Assembly: GCA_965276825.1 (NCBI GenBank)
Contig: OZ255630.1
Span: 806,001 to 870,000 of the forward strand
Length of the DNA: 64,000 bases
Origin: G965276765 sp965276825
Lineage (GTDB): Bacteria; Actinomycetota; Acidimicrobiia; Acidimicrobiales; Palsa-688
Reading direction: 5' to 3'
A model generated the notes under the pieces. That model worked only from the letters and a program-made list of their open reading frames with translations. It had not been told where the DNA came from and did no database searches. This document shows positions 44,661 through 53,098 of this stretch, one piece after another (within the stretch, counting starts at the first letter, position 1; each line of letters begins with the position of its first letter). The position numbers and the translations under genes are program-made.

Positions 44661-45449
44661 CAACGTTGCGGCGATGAGCGGGCAGGCCGATCGACGGCGA
44701 CCGCATACCACGCCCGCCTCGGCCACCACTCGGCTGCCACGGACGTGGATGAGCCCTGCGCTGACCAGCATCGTCGTCCACTCGTCGAGGCCAACAGGTC
44801 GCTCCGACAACCGCAACGAGAAGCGCCACACGTTCTTGATCAGACGCCACCAACCGCCTGGACCACGGCTCAGCATCACCTTGACCTTGGATCCGATGAT
44901 TGCACGGTCCGAAGCCGTAGCACCTCGGCCGAACATCATGTCGCCAATGATCAGTCGACCGCCCGGGCGAAGCCACTCGGCAGCGCGCTCGATGAACACG
45001 TGCTTGTCACGATCGAGCAGATGATGTAAAGTATAGTTGGACACGACCAGGTCCACGCTGGCTGCCGGAAGATCGAGCTGCTCGATTGCGGTCATGTGCA
45101 CCTGGATGTTTGCCAGCCCGGCGTCGGCGGCGCGCTTCTCGAGCTCCGCGAGCATAGGCCCGCTCACGTCCACCGCGATCATCCGACGGGCATGCGCGGC
45201 GAGCGGCACGGCGAGCGCGCCGGTCCCGGCGCCAACGTCAACCACCACCCCCTCCTCTGGACCGGCCTCGGCCAACACGGCGTCGGTGACTGCACCCAGC
45301 CCGGCAGTCCCGTGGTGATCCCAGCTGGCCGCAGACCGCTCCCATTTGCGGCGCTGCGTTCGGATAGCAGTGCGTTGCCCGAGACGCCGGGGCCCCTTCG
45401 GCGGAAGGGACCTTCCGTGCTCACTGCCCACCTGCGCAGTATCTGTCAT
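44658..45449 (-). CDS. Class I SAM-dependent methyltransferase
   Basis: A 263-residue methyltransferase. Motif I is VVVDVGAGTGALAVPLA, motif II IAVDVSGPML, the acidic loop is in HMTAIEQLDLPAASVDLVVS, and motif IV/post-I is NYTLHHLLDRDKHVFI, followed by WLRPGGRLIIGDMMFGRG. The C-terminal half (WWRLIKNVWRFSLRL) is a less common insertion. The substrate is unknown. The start is only 28 bp from the left end of the ISKra4 element, so its native promoter was probably displaced. It may now depend on the element or be silent. Confidence 0.85.
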   Translation of the reverse strand: MTDTAQVGSEHGRSLPPKGPRRLGQRTAIRTQRRKWERSAASWDHHGTAGLGAVTDAVLAEAGPEEGVVVDVGAGTGALAVPLAAHARRMIAVDVSGPMLAELEKRAADAGLANIQVHMTAIEQLDLPAASVDLVVSNYTLHHLLDRDKHVFIERAAEWLRPGGRLIIGDMMFGRGATASDRAIIGSKVKVMLSRGPGGWWRLIKNVWRFSLRLSERPVGLDEWTTMLVSAGLIHVRGSRVVAEAGVVCGRRRSACPLIAATL

Positions 45450-45476
45450 CGGACCTGAAGCGATGCTGAATGATCC

Positions 45477-47445
45477 GGGTGTGGCTCTCTGCGAGGGACG
45501 TAGTGCGTCCTTGTTTGCCCCGGTCAGGTAGCTGAGTCACCGTTCGTGTGGTGCTGGCAGCCGGTGGGTCCACCACCTTTCGGTGCTCGCCGCCGAGAAT
45601 CTGCCTGTGACCGACAGGCAGAGAGGGGAGTACGATATGGCTCGTGCCGTCGAGGACCAGGGTTCAGGTACCGCGAATGCTGCGGGGGACGGTCGTCACG
45701 CATCGCCGCCGGTGCGGGAAGGCGAGCTGCCGGTGCGCGGACGGCCAAGCGCTCCACGAGTAGGTGGTCCTCACCTACTCGCTGTCGGCCCGGGCCCGGC
45801 AGGTGAGCTTGCCCGAGGAGCTGATCGAGCCGGTGCGGGCAGCGACGGCCCGCTACCGGGCGGCCCGTCAGGGCCTGGAGGCGGAGGGGAACGCGGGTCT
45901 GGAGACGCTGATGGCGGGCCTGCGGCGGACCCGGAGCTGATCGAGGGGTTCGCCGTCGCGGCTGTCTGCTACGGCGCCGTGGTCGACTTCCTCGGTGGTG
46001 ACGAGGCGGCGGGACTCACCCACGACCGGCTCGAAGCCCGGATCACCCACTGACGGCCGGGAGTTGCTGCGCCAGTTGTTCCAGGACCACGTGGGCCTGC
46101 GGTGCCGCCGTGAGCGCCGGGCTCCTACGGTCGTCGACGCCGCCGGGCTCGCCCACCGGGCGGCCGAAGCCGGCCACCACCGGGTGCTTGGGACCACCCT
46201 TGGCGAGGTGGTCGTCACCCCGCTCGCCTACCGGGCCACCGGAGCCGAGAACCTGCATCTCGCCGACGCCGCGTTGAACCTGCCCGCCGAGCGCCACAGT
46301 CACGGTCTCCGCCAGCTGGCGGCGATCGAGGCGACACGGGGCAGCTACGAGGAGGCGCAGGGCGCGATCGGGCGGGCCACCGGCGTCGAGGTGGGCAAAC
46401 GTCAGGTGGAAGACCTCACCCGGCGCGCCGCTACCGACGTCGATGCCTTCTACCACGACAAGCCCCACAAGCCCGCAGCCGACACTGACGTGGTGGTGAT
46501 CTCCGCCGACGCCAAGGGGATCGTCATGCGCCCCGACGCCCTGTGCCCGGCGACACGCAACGCCGCCCGGGCGGACAACCACAAGCTGAAGACCAGGCTG
46601 TCGAAAGGAGAGCAGCGCAACTCCGAGCGGATGGCCGAGCTCGCCGTCGTCTACGACACCACCCCCGTCCCCCGCGACCCCGGCGACGTGTTCGCGTCAC
46701 ACGACAAGGCCACCAAGGCGCCAGCCCCAGCGGCGAAGGCCAAGTGGCTCACCGCCAGCGTCGCGGTCAACGCCAGGGAAGTCATCGCCGAAGCGTTCGA
46801 CGAAGCCGACCGCCGTGACCCGGGCCACCAGCGTCGGTGGGTCGCCCTCGTCGAAGCCAACAACCACCAGATCGACGTGATCCGCGCCGAAGCCGCTCGC
46901 CGGGACGTCCAAGTCGCCGTCATCTGCGATTTCATCCACGTCGTCGAGTACCTATGGTCCGCAGCCTGGTGCTTCTTCGACGAAGGCGACCCCGCAGCCG
47001 AGACCTGGGTCGCCGACAAGGGCCTTGCCGTCCTGTCGGGCAACGCCGGAATGGTCGCCGGCGCCATCGGTCGCAAAGCCACCACCCTCGGCTTCGACGC
47101 CCCACGACGCAAGAAAGCCGACGACTGCGCCCGCTACCTGAAGAACAAGAAGCCCTACCTCGACTACCCCACCGCGTTGGCCGCCGGGTGGCCGATAGCA
47201 ACAGGGATCATCGAAGGAGCCTGCCGGCACCTCGTGAGAGATCGCTTCGACATCACCGGAGCACGCTGGTCCCTGCAGGGAGCAGAAGCCATGCTCGAGC
47301 TCCGAGCCGTGCGCGCCAACAGCGACTTCGACGACCACTGGCACCACCACCTCCGCCGAGAACGAGCACGGGTCCACGAGTCCCGCTACGCCAACGGGCT
47401 CATCCCCCAAGCGGCCTGACCCGTCCCTCTCAGGGAGCGACACCC
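45477..47445 (+). mobile_element. ISKra4-family insertion sequence with 24-bp terminal inverted repeats
   Basis: About 1.97 kb. The left end 45477-45500 (starting GGGTGTGGCTCTC) and the right end 47422-47445 match as inverted repeats at 21 of 24 positions. They enclose an ISKra4-family transposase. No target-site duplication is obvious. The N-terminal part of the transposase is frameshifted, so the copy is probably immobile unless helped in trans. Confidence 0.85.
45764..47419 (+). pseudogene. ISKra4-family transposase with two compensating frameshifts near its start
   Basis: The main body (45995-47419) is well preserved: DGRELLRQLFQDHVGLR, LRQLAAIEATRGSYEEAQ, VVVISADAKGIVMRPDAL, AVICDFIHVVEYLWSAAW, PIATGIIEGACRHLVRDRF and DITGARWSLQGAEAMLEL. 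The upstream piece in the same frame (45764-45940) ends at a TGA. The conserved link DPELIEGFAVAAVCYGAVV, then GGDEAAGL, lies in another frame until about 46050. So the frame shifts out near 45925 and back near 46046. A stop (CAC TGA C) follows the linking frame. Programmed frameshifting is conceivable for one junction but not both. Confidence 0.8.
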
Positions 47446-47841
47446 CTTCGATTAGCACCACGCCCCCAGCGGTTCCGCCGAGGAGACGCGGTTCGTCGAC
47501 GTCGCCAGGTTGTCAGGTCCGACCCGGAGATCTGCGCGCGACGGGCAAGAGCTGCCGCACCGAGTTGGGCAGGCGTTCGACTCGTTCGCGACTCGGCTGG
47601 TTGTCTCCAGCTGAAGACAGGCGTCCGGCTCACTCGGCGGTGCGGCGCACCGCGTGGCGAAGTCATAACCAGCCTACGACCTGCGTGTGACGCTCATCCG
47701 AGAGGGAGGGGGGGAGGTCCAGACGCCACGGAGGTCCGTGGTCCGAGGGCGCGGAGGGTCAGGTGCTGGTGGGCGCAGGGCGTCACTCCTCGGTCCTCCG
47801 CTGGCTGGAACCGTGAGCGGACTTTGGACGAGCTCGACCCG
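47446..47841. other. Intergenic region right of the insertion sequence
   Basis: In 396 bp I recognise no coding region and no RNA. Both strands carry only short frames without family similarity. Confidence 0.45.
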
Positions 47842-48567
47842 TCACTGTCTCTCGAGGCACTCTCGGGCGAACTGGAGGCTTTTGGGCCAAGCGTCGGCGC
47901 GCGCGACCTTGTCGGGGTCCTCGTCGGTGATGTCCGCGTGCAGTAGTTCGGCAGGCAAGGCGGGAATCAGGTATCCGAGCGAGTGACCGGCGTCGGGGTA
48001 CTTCAAGAGCTGGTCACCGAAGGGGTGTCTGTTGGCTCGGAGGCGATGTGCGATCGCTTCCGACATCGCGGCCGATGGCCAAACCTGGTCGGCTCCTGCA
48101 GCGATCAAGAGGATCGGTCCGCGTACCAACTCCACGGGGATCATGGCGTCCGGGTTGTCGCAGGCTGGGCCAGCGTGATCGACGTGGGGCAGCGGATGGC
48201 TGTCGAGCAGCCACGCGGGTCGGCCCGGAGGCCAGCTGCCTGCGACGATGTTTCCGGGCACCGTCAAGATCACCCCGTCGACGAGGTCTCGAAAGTGGAT
48301 GGCGCTGAGTAGGGCCGCCTCACTGCCCCGCGACATTCCGAGCACCATGATGGGGGCGGTGGGCGATGGGAGCGCACCGATCAGCATCCGCAGGGCGCCT
48401 CGAAAGTACTCGAGGGGGATGTCTCTCAACTGGGCCGGCAGTCCTGGCCTGGCGAAATATGCGACGGACAAGGCGGTGACGCCCTCGGAGGCGAGCAGTT
48501 CGGCAACATAGGATGGCTCGCTACCCCCGGAGCCGCCGATCAGCATGACAGCTCCTCGGACTTCCAA
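47842..48567 (-). CDS. BAAT/acyl-CoA thioester hydrolase C-terminal domain protein
   Basis: A 241-residue alpha/beta hydrolase of the bile-acid-CoA:amino-acid N-acyltransferase / acyl-CoA thioesterase family. It shows the strand-turn VMLIGGSGGSEPSYVAELLA, the nucleophile elbow VLGMSRGSEAALL (G-x-S-x-G), an Asp in GADQVWPS and a His in DAGHSLGY. The usual N-terminal domain of this family is missing: the frame begins with the first strand of the hydrolase domain at a TTG codon (48567; ATG 48546 is possible). It is either a short variant or the 3' part of a truncated gene. Confidence 0.75.
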   Translation of the reverse strand: MEVRGAVMLIGGSGGSEPSYVAELLASEGVTALSVAYFARPGLPAQLRDIPLEYFRGALRMLIGALPSPTAPIMVLGMSRGSEAALLSAIHFRDLVDGVILTVPGNIVAGSWPPGRPAWLLDSHPLPHVDHAGPACDNPDAMIPVELVRGPILLIAAGADQVWPSAAMSEAIAHRLRANRHPFGDQLLKYPDAGHSLGYLIPALPAELLHADITDEDPDKVARADAWPKSLQFARECLERQ

Positions 48568-48751
48568 ACTCTTCGGGCTCGAAGAGCGTGCCGTGTATTC
48601 CGGCCTCCGTCGGCCGAAGGATTCGTTGCGTGAACCCGGTCATCCCTGAAGATCGTACTGATGTCTAGCGGGCCCCGTGAGATGGTCGGCACGGCCAGAC
48701 GGGGTTCACTTTTACCGCCGCGCTGCTGGATAGCACAAAGCTTTTCGAAAG

Positions 48752-49276
48752 CTACTCCGTGATCGGCCCCGTCGAGGTGGTGATCGTTCCGAGGGAGACG
48801 ACGAGGAACAACGCCAAGGTGAGCACGTGAACGCCGGTGCAGTACTCGCACAGAGCCCGAAGCTTCACTATCTCGACATAAACGAGCCACAAGACGACTC
48901 CGACACCTACGACCGACGCGCAAAGTCTGATAGCGCGAAGCAGATAGTTCGAGGATCGCCAGGCCGCCGGCAGCATGAAAGGAAGCATGAAGGCGAAGAA
49001 CAGGAGGCCGAGCACAGACACCGGGAACCCAAAGATGTGGGAGTACTGGCTGGTGGTGACGGTCGCGCAGTTGAACACTCCCGTCGTCGAGCACGCCAAG
49101 TTGGTCGCGGATGTGTAGTGGGCGTACGTAAGATATGCCGCATCGGCAAGGCCGAGAATGCAGACGAGGAGGCCCGCAATCGTTGGCCAACGCGGAGCAC
49201 CCTGAAACCCGTTTCCCTCATCCCTTGATGTCCGGTTGGGGGATAGCGAGGAGGGACTGGTCCTGGCGCGGTCCAT
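48752..49276 (-). CDS. Vitamin K epoxide reductase (VKOR) family protein
   Basis: A 174-residue membrane protein with about five hydrophobic segments. It has the VKOR loop cysteines (ACSTTGVFNCATVTTSQYSH) and the active-site CxxC in ALCEYCTGVHVLTLALF. Bacterial VKOR reoxidises a DsbA-like thiol oxidase and passes electrons to quinones, so it drives disulfide formation outside the membrane. The DUF929 thioredoxin-like gene lies 61 bp upstream on the same strand and may be its partner. ATG 49276 follows TATAAG by 9 nt. This stretch is visibly less G+C-rich than the flanks. Confidence 0.9.
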   Translation of the reverse strand: MDRARTSPSSLSPNRTSRDEGNGFQGAPRWPTIAGLLVCILGLADAAYLTYAHYTSATNLACSTTGVFNCATVTTSQYSHIFGFPVSVLGLLFFAFMLPFMLPAAWRSSNYLLRAIRLCASVVGVGVVLWLVYVEIVKLRALCEYCTGVHVLTLALFLVVSLGTITTSTGPITE

Positions 49277-49337
49277 CGGTGCCCCCTTATAGCTCGGGAG
49301 ACGTCGGAGGAGATGTTGTCTCAGTCACCGGCGGCAG

Positions 49338-50318
49338 TCAAGAGTCGATAGGCTTCGGGAAAAGCCGGCAAACGTTGCTCGGGCTACCATTTGTCATTCG
49401 ACAGATCATCGATGTTATGACGCCGGCGTCGGCAATGACGCTGCTAGCGAGGGGCGTCGTGCCGCTCGAGATGAGATTGGATATCTGCTGGAATGATTTC
49501 CCTGCGAGTAGTTGCGGATTGTACTCGGCGCCGCTGATTATCCCTTTGCCATTGAAGTAGATGAAGGGAATGCTGCCGGTCTGACCGGTGGCAGGGTCAA
49601 CATCGTATTTGCTCATCAAGGTGTTCTCGGATGCGGTCGGCGTCTGGAGCGGCTTGTAGTTGATTCCCTGTTCCTCGACGGGCGTAAAGCTGAGGTACGG
49701 GCTCGTGTACGTGGACTTGTAGAACGAGAAAGTCGCCGTGTTGGGATATGCCTCGGGCTGACCGGATGGGGTGGTGCTGGCCGAGTGGATGGAGCTCAAG
49801 TTGTGAAACGTCCCGAACTTGGAGAGGGCGAGCACGAGCGGCCAGCGTTCCGTGGCGCAGAAGGGACAATACTCAGCGCCGACATACAAGAGACCGGGCT
49901 TTCCGCCTGCGGTGGTCGGCGGGTACGAGGTGACCTGTGGATACGCACCGCCCGCCGCCGTGAGCTTGTAGTTGTCGGCGGCATCTCGCATGGTCTGCAG
50001 ACTGACCGCGGATGTGTAGCTGTTGAGCGCTGAGGGGGTTTCGGTCGCGACGGCGGTGTTCGACTTCGCCCCGTTGCTGGTCGCACGGACGGCGATGAAG
50101 ACCACAATGAGAGCGACGACGGCGACGAGGGCGCCAAGGACGACCAACCGCTGTCTTCGCTGACGCTGGAGGTCGTGAGCGACCCGCCGCTTGTCAGCGG
50201 GACGGCCGGCGCTGCTCGTCTGGCCTTTCGTCACAGCCGGGCCGCCCGAGCGCCGTTTGCCACCCCGGGCCGGGACCGCCGTCGATGCCGGACTTTCGCG
50301 CCTCGATCGCTCAGCCAT
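49338..50318 (-). CDS. DUF929 family membrane-anchored thioredoxin-like protein
   Basis: A 326-residue protein. A basic cytoplasmic N-terminus of about 75 residues is followed by one transmembrane helix (LVVLGALVAVVALIVVFIAV). The extracytoplasmic DUF929 domain has a CxxC in LLYVGAEYCPFCATERWPLV and a C-terminal Cys pair (SMICRMTNG, NVCRLF). DUF929 proteins have a thioredoxin-like fold; the CPFC motif suggests a thiol oxidase or isomerase. It is the first gene of a pair with VKOR. ATG 50318 has TACGTT 6 nt upstream (leaderless). Confidence 0.85.
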   Translation of the reverse strand: MAERSRRESPASTAVPARGGKRRSGGPAVTKGQTSSAGRPADKRRVAHDLQRQRRQRLVVLGALVAVVALIVVFIAVRATSNGAKSNTAVATETPSALNSYTSAVSLQTMRDAADNYKLTAAGGAYPQVTSYPPTTAGGKPGLLYVGAEYCPFCATERWPLVLALSKFGTFHNLSSIHSASTTPSGQPEAYPNTATFSFYKSTYTSPYLSFTPVEEQGINYKPLQTPTASENTLMSKYDVDPATGQTGSIPFIYFNGKGIISGAEYNPQLLAGKSFQQISNLISSGTTPLASSVIADAGVITSMICRMTNGSPSNVCRLFPKPIDS

Positions 50319-50324
50319 GACAAG

Positions 50325-50330
50325 AACGTA
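50325..50330 (-). promoter_or_regulatory. -10 hexamer TACGTT, leaderless start of the DUF929 gene
   Basis: TACGTT on the minus strand, then 6 nt, then ATG 50318. Confidence 0.45.
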
Positions 50331-50486
50331 ACGCCACTGCTCGAGCAGCACACACCGCCTACGTCTCGAGCACAGACACCAGCGGGATGCGGCGTCCATC
50401 GCTGGGCGGGAGCTCCGAGGGGCGGTCGAATTGGGGGTGCACCGGGTCGGTGCCGCCGGTTCGTCCTCACCGCTGCGTTGGAAGCA

Positions 50487-51056
50487 TCATGCCGAGCTCC
50501 ACGTTCCCGGCTGGGTTCGGGACGGGATGGTGTCGGATTCGTCCTCGGCGAGGAGGGCCAGCAGATCGGTCCGGGCTCGGGCGACTCGTGAGCGGATGGT
50601 CCCGGTCGGGCAGTCGCAGATCTCTGCGGCTTGGCGGTAGGGCAGTCCGAGCATCTGGGTGAGGACGAACGCGGCTCGGCGGTCGGGGTCGAGGTGGCGG
50701 AGGAGGTCGGCGACCACGAGGTGGTCGCTCGGGTCGCTGACGGCCGGGTCCGCCGGGTGGGGGGTGGGGAGGGATGCGTTGCGGCGGCGTCGGCGGTCGC
50801 GGCCGCGGAGCTCGTCGAGGCAGGTGTAGCGGGTGATGGCGAGCAGCCAGGTCCGGGCCGAGGAGTCGCCCCGGTACTCGGGAAGGGCTCGGATCGCTCG
50901 GATGAGGGCGTCTTGGGCGAGGTCGTCGGCGCTCTGGGTGTCGACGAGGGCGGCGCAGAGCCGCCAGACCTGCTCGTAGGCGACCTCGACGAGCTCGGTC
51001 AGGGCGTGATCATCACCGCTCCTGGCCGCCACGGCGAGGCGGCTGAGCTCGTCCAC
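50487..51056 (-). CDS. ECF-type RNA polymerase sigma factor
   Basis: A 189-residue sigma-70 family factor. Region 2 is LCAALVDTQSADDLAQDALI, then RAIRALPEYRGDSSARTWLL and AITRYTCLDELRGRDRR. Region 4 is LDPDRRAAFVLTQMLGLPYR, then QAAEICDCPTGTIRSRVARA. GTG 51056 is chosen because TACGGT lies 7 nt upstream; ATG 51080 is an alternative. It is divergent from the SCO-lipoprotein-zf-HC2-CtaG operon, whose zf-HC2 protein is probably its anti-sigma factor. Confidence 0.9.
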   Translation of the reverse strand: MDELSRLAVAARSGDDHALTELVEVAYEQVWRLCAALVDTQSADDLAQDALIRAIRALPEYRGDSSARTWLLAITRYTCLDELRGRDRRRRRNASLPTPHPADPAVSDPSDHLVVADLLRHLDPDRRAAFVLTQMLGLPYRQAAEICDCPTGTIRSRVARARTDLLALLAEDESDTIPSRTQPGTWSSA

Positions 51057-51063
51057 ACACCGG

Positions 51064-51069
51064 ACCGTA
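51064..51069 (-). promoter_or_regulatory. -10 hexamer TACGGT, leaderless start of the ECF sigma gene
   Basis: TACGGT on the minus strand, then 7 nt, then GTG 51056. Confidence 0.45.
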
Positions 51070-51244
51070 GATGGCGGCATGGCATTCCTCAAGATCCGCG
51101 GCAGGAACCGGGAACCAGCCGCGGCCGCCGATCGACTACCGCTGCGTGAGAACTCCTGCGAGCTCCGGCCAGCACACCCAGCGTCCGGCCCGGATTCGGC
51201 GGCCCGGTCGGCTCACCGGCGACGGAACGGGGAGGTAGCTCGTC

Positions 51245-53098
51245 GTGCCGGGAATGGGAACCGGGCTGGCCACCAACGACCCGATCGTCGTTGCCGCCTT
51301 CCACGCCGCGTTGCTCCACCAGGGGTTGGTGGTGCTGGCCATCGCCTTCGTGGCGCTGCTCGTCGGCAACTTGGTACGTGTCCTGCAGGCACGACGCCCG
51401 GGCGGTGACCGTGCCCTGGCGGCTCAGGCGGCGACGGTCGGGGTGCTGGCCGAGCCCGCGGGCCGGCGGCTGCTGCGGGTCAGCTTCGGGCTCATCTGGA
51501 TTCTCGACGGGATCCTCCAGGCGCAGGCGGCCATGCCGCTCGGCATGATCCCCCAGGTGGTCAAGCCGGCGGCCAGCTCGTCTCCGGGGTGGGTGCAGCA
51601 CCTGGTCAACTCGGCGGCGACGGTGTGGAGCTACCACCCCGTCACTGCGGCCGCTGCGGCGGTGTGGATCCAGGTCGGCATCGGTGTCTGGCTGCTCGTG
51701 GCCCCTCGCGGCGACTGGTCGCGCCTGGCCGGGATCGCCAGCGCCACCTGGGGTCTGTTGGTGTGGGTCTTCGGCGAGGCGTTCGGGGGGATCTTCGCTC
51801 CCGGGTTGACCTGGCTGTTCGGCGCGCCCGGCGCGGTGGTGTTCTACAGCGTCGCCGGGATGCTCGTGACGTTCCCGGACCGGTGGTGGACCACCCCCCG
51901 GCTCGGCCGGCTGGTCCTTCGGGTCATGGGGTTGTTCTTCGTCGGGATGGCGGTGCTGCAGGCCTGGCCGGGCCGGGGGTTCTGGCAGGGACAGCCCCGT
52001 CCGCAGTCCGCCCAGGGAACCCTGACCGCGATGGTCTCCCAGATGGCCCAGGTCACCCAGCCCCGACTGCTCGAAGGCTGGGTGAACAGCTTCGCGTCCT
52101 TCGACGCCGCCCACGGCTTCGCCGTCAACCTGTTCGCGGTCGTCGCGCTCGCCGCCATCGGCGCCGCCTTCCTCACCGGCCGGCGCCGCCCCGTGCGGGT
52201 CGCGGTGATCGCCGGGGTGCTGGTCTGCCTGGCCGACTGGGTCCTCGTCGAGGACTTCGGGTTCCTGGGTGGGGTCGGCACCGACCCCAACAGCATGATC
52301 CCCATGGCCCTCGTGCTCGTGGCCGGCTACCTGGCGTTGACCCGGCTGGCGCCGGCCACCGACGACACCGTCGTGGCGATGACCCCGGCCGGCCCCGCCG
52401 AGGGCGTGGCGTGGCGCGACCGGGTCACCGTCCGCCCGATCTACGCGTTCCAAGTGGCCGCCGCGATCGGAGCGGTGGCCATCACTGTCGTCGGTGCTGC
52501 ACCCATGGCCGTGGCCGCCGCCAACCCCAACGCCGACCCGATCCTGACCCAGGCGGTCGATGGCGGACCAGCGGCCATCGACACCCCGGCCCCGGCGTTT
52601 CGTCTGCTCGACCAGAGCGGCCGGCCCGTCACCCTGGCCAGCCTGCACGGCAAGGCCATCGCGCTGACCTTCCTCGACCCGGTGTGCGTCAACGACTGCC
52701 CGATCATCGCCCAGGAGCTCCGACAGGCCGGCCAGCTCCTCGGCTCCGCCGACCGGCACGTCGAGCTGGTCGCCGTGGATGCCAACCCCCGCTACATCAG
52801 CCGCGGCTACACGGCCGCGTTCACCCATCAAGAGCTCCTCGACACCGTGGCCAACTGGCGGTACCTCACCGGCTCGCTCCCCGACCTGCAGCGCCTCTGG
52901 CGGGCCTTCGGAGTGCAGGTCGACTATGCGCCGGGCGGCTCGATGATCGCCCACAGCGACATCGCCTACGTCATCGACCCGACCGGGCACACCCGCGACG
53001 TCATCGACGCCGACCCCGGGCCAGGAACCCCGGCGACCATGTCATCGTTCGCGGCCGTCCTCGCCCACGCCCTACGCCACGTCCTGACCCCGGCATGA
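51245..53098 (+). CDS. Polytopic membrane domain fused to a SCO1/SenC copper-chaperone domain
   Basis: A 617-residue protein. About residues 1-410 form many hydrophobic segments (for example LVVLAIAFVALLVGNLVRVL) without a named family, distantly DoxX-like. After a linker, about 440-617 is a SCO domain: APAFRLLDQSGRPVTLASLH, the copper-binding cysteines in DPVCVNDCPIIAQEL (CxxxCP), and the copper-ligand His in IAHSDIAYVIDPTG. SCO proteins deliver copper to cytochrome oxidase CuA or act as thiol reductases. GTG 51245 has GGAGGT 8 nt upstream. Its stop overlaps the lipoprotein start (ATGA). Confidence 0.88.
   Translation: MPGMGTGLATNDPIVVAAFHAALLHQGLVVLAIAFVALLVGNLVRVLQARRPGGDRALAAQAATVGVLAEPAGRRLLRVSFGLIWILDGILQAQAAMPLGMIPQVVKPAASSSPGWVQHLVNSAATVWSYHPVTAAAAAVWIQVGIGVWLLVAPRGDWSRLAGIASATWGLLVWVFGEAFGGIFAPGLTWLFGAPGAVVFYSVAGMLVTFPDRWWTTPRLGRLVLRVMGLFFVGMAVLQAWPGRGFWQGQPRPQSAQGTLTAMVSQMAQVTQPRLLEGWVNSFASFDAAHGFAVNLFAVVALAAIGAAFLTGRRRPVRVAVIAGVLVCLADWVLVEDFGFLGGVGTDPNSMIPMALVLVAGYLALTRLAPATDDTVVAMTPAGPAEGVAWRDRVTVRPIYAFQVAAAIGAVAITVVGAAPMAVAAANPNADPILTQAVDGGPAAIDTPAPAFRLLDQSGRPVTLASLHGKAIALTFLDPVCVNDCPIIAQELRQAGQLLGSADRHVELVAVDANPRYISRGYTAAFTHQELLDTVANWRYLTGSLPDLQRLWRAFGVQVDYAPGGSMIAHSDIAYVIDPTGHTRDVIDADPGPGTPATMSSFAAVLAHALRHVLTPA

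Noticed and set aside
46040..46056. Programmed +1 frameshift making an active ISKra4 transposase
   Set aside because: A second uncompensated shift near 45925 also breaks the N-terminal part, so simple decay explains the data better; kept only as a minor option in the findings.
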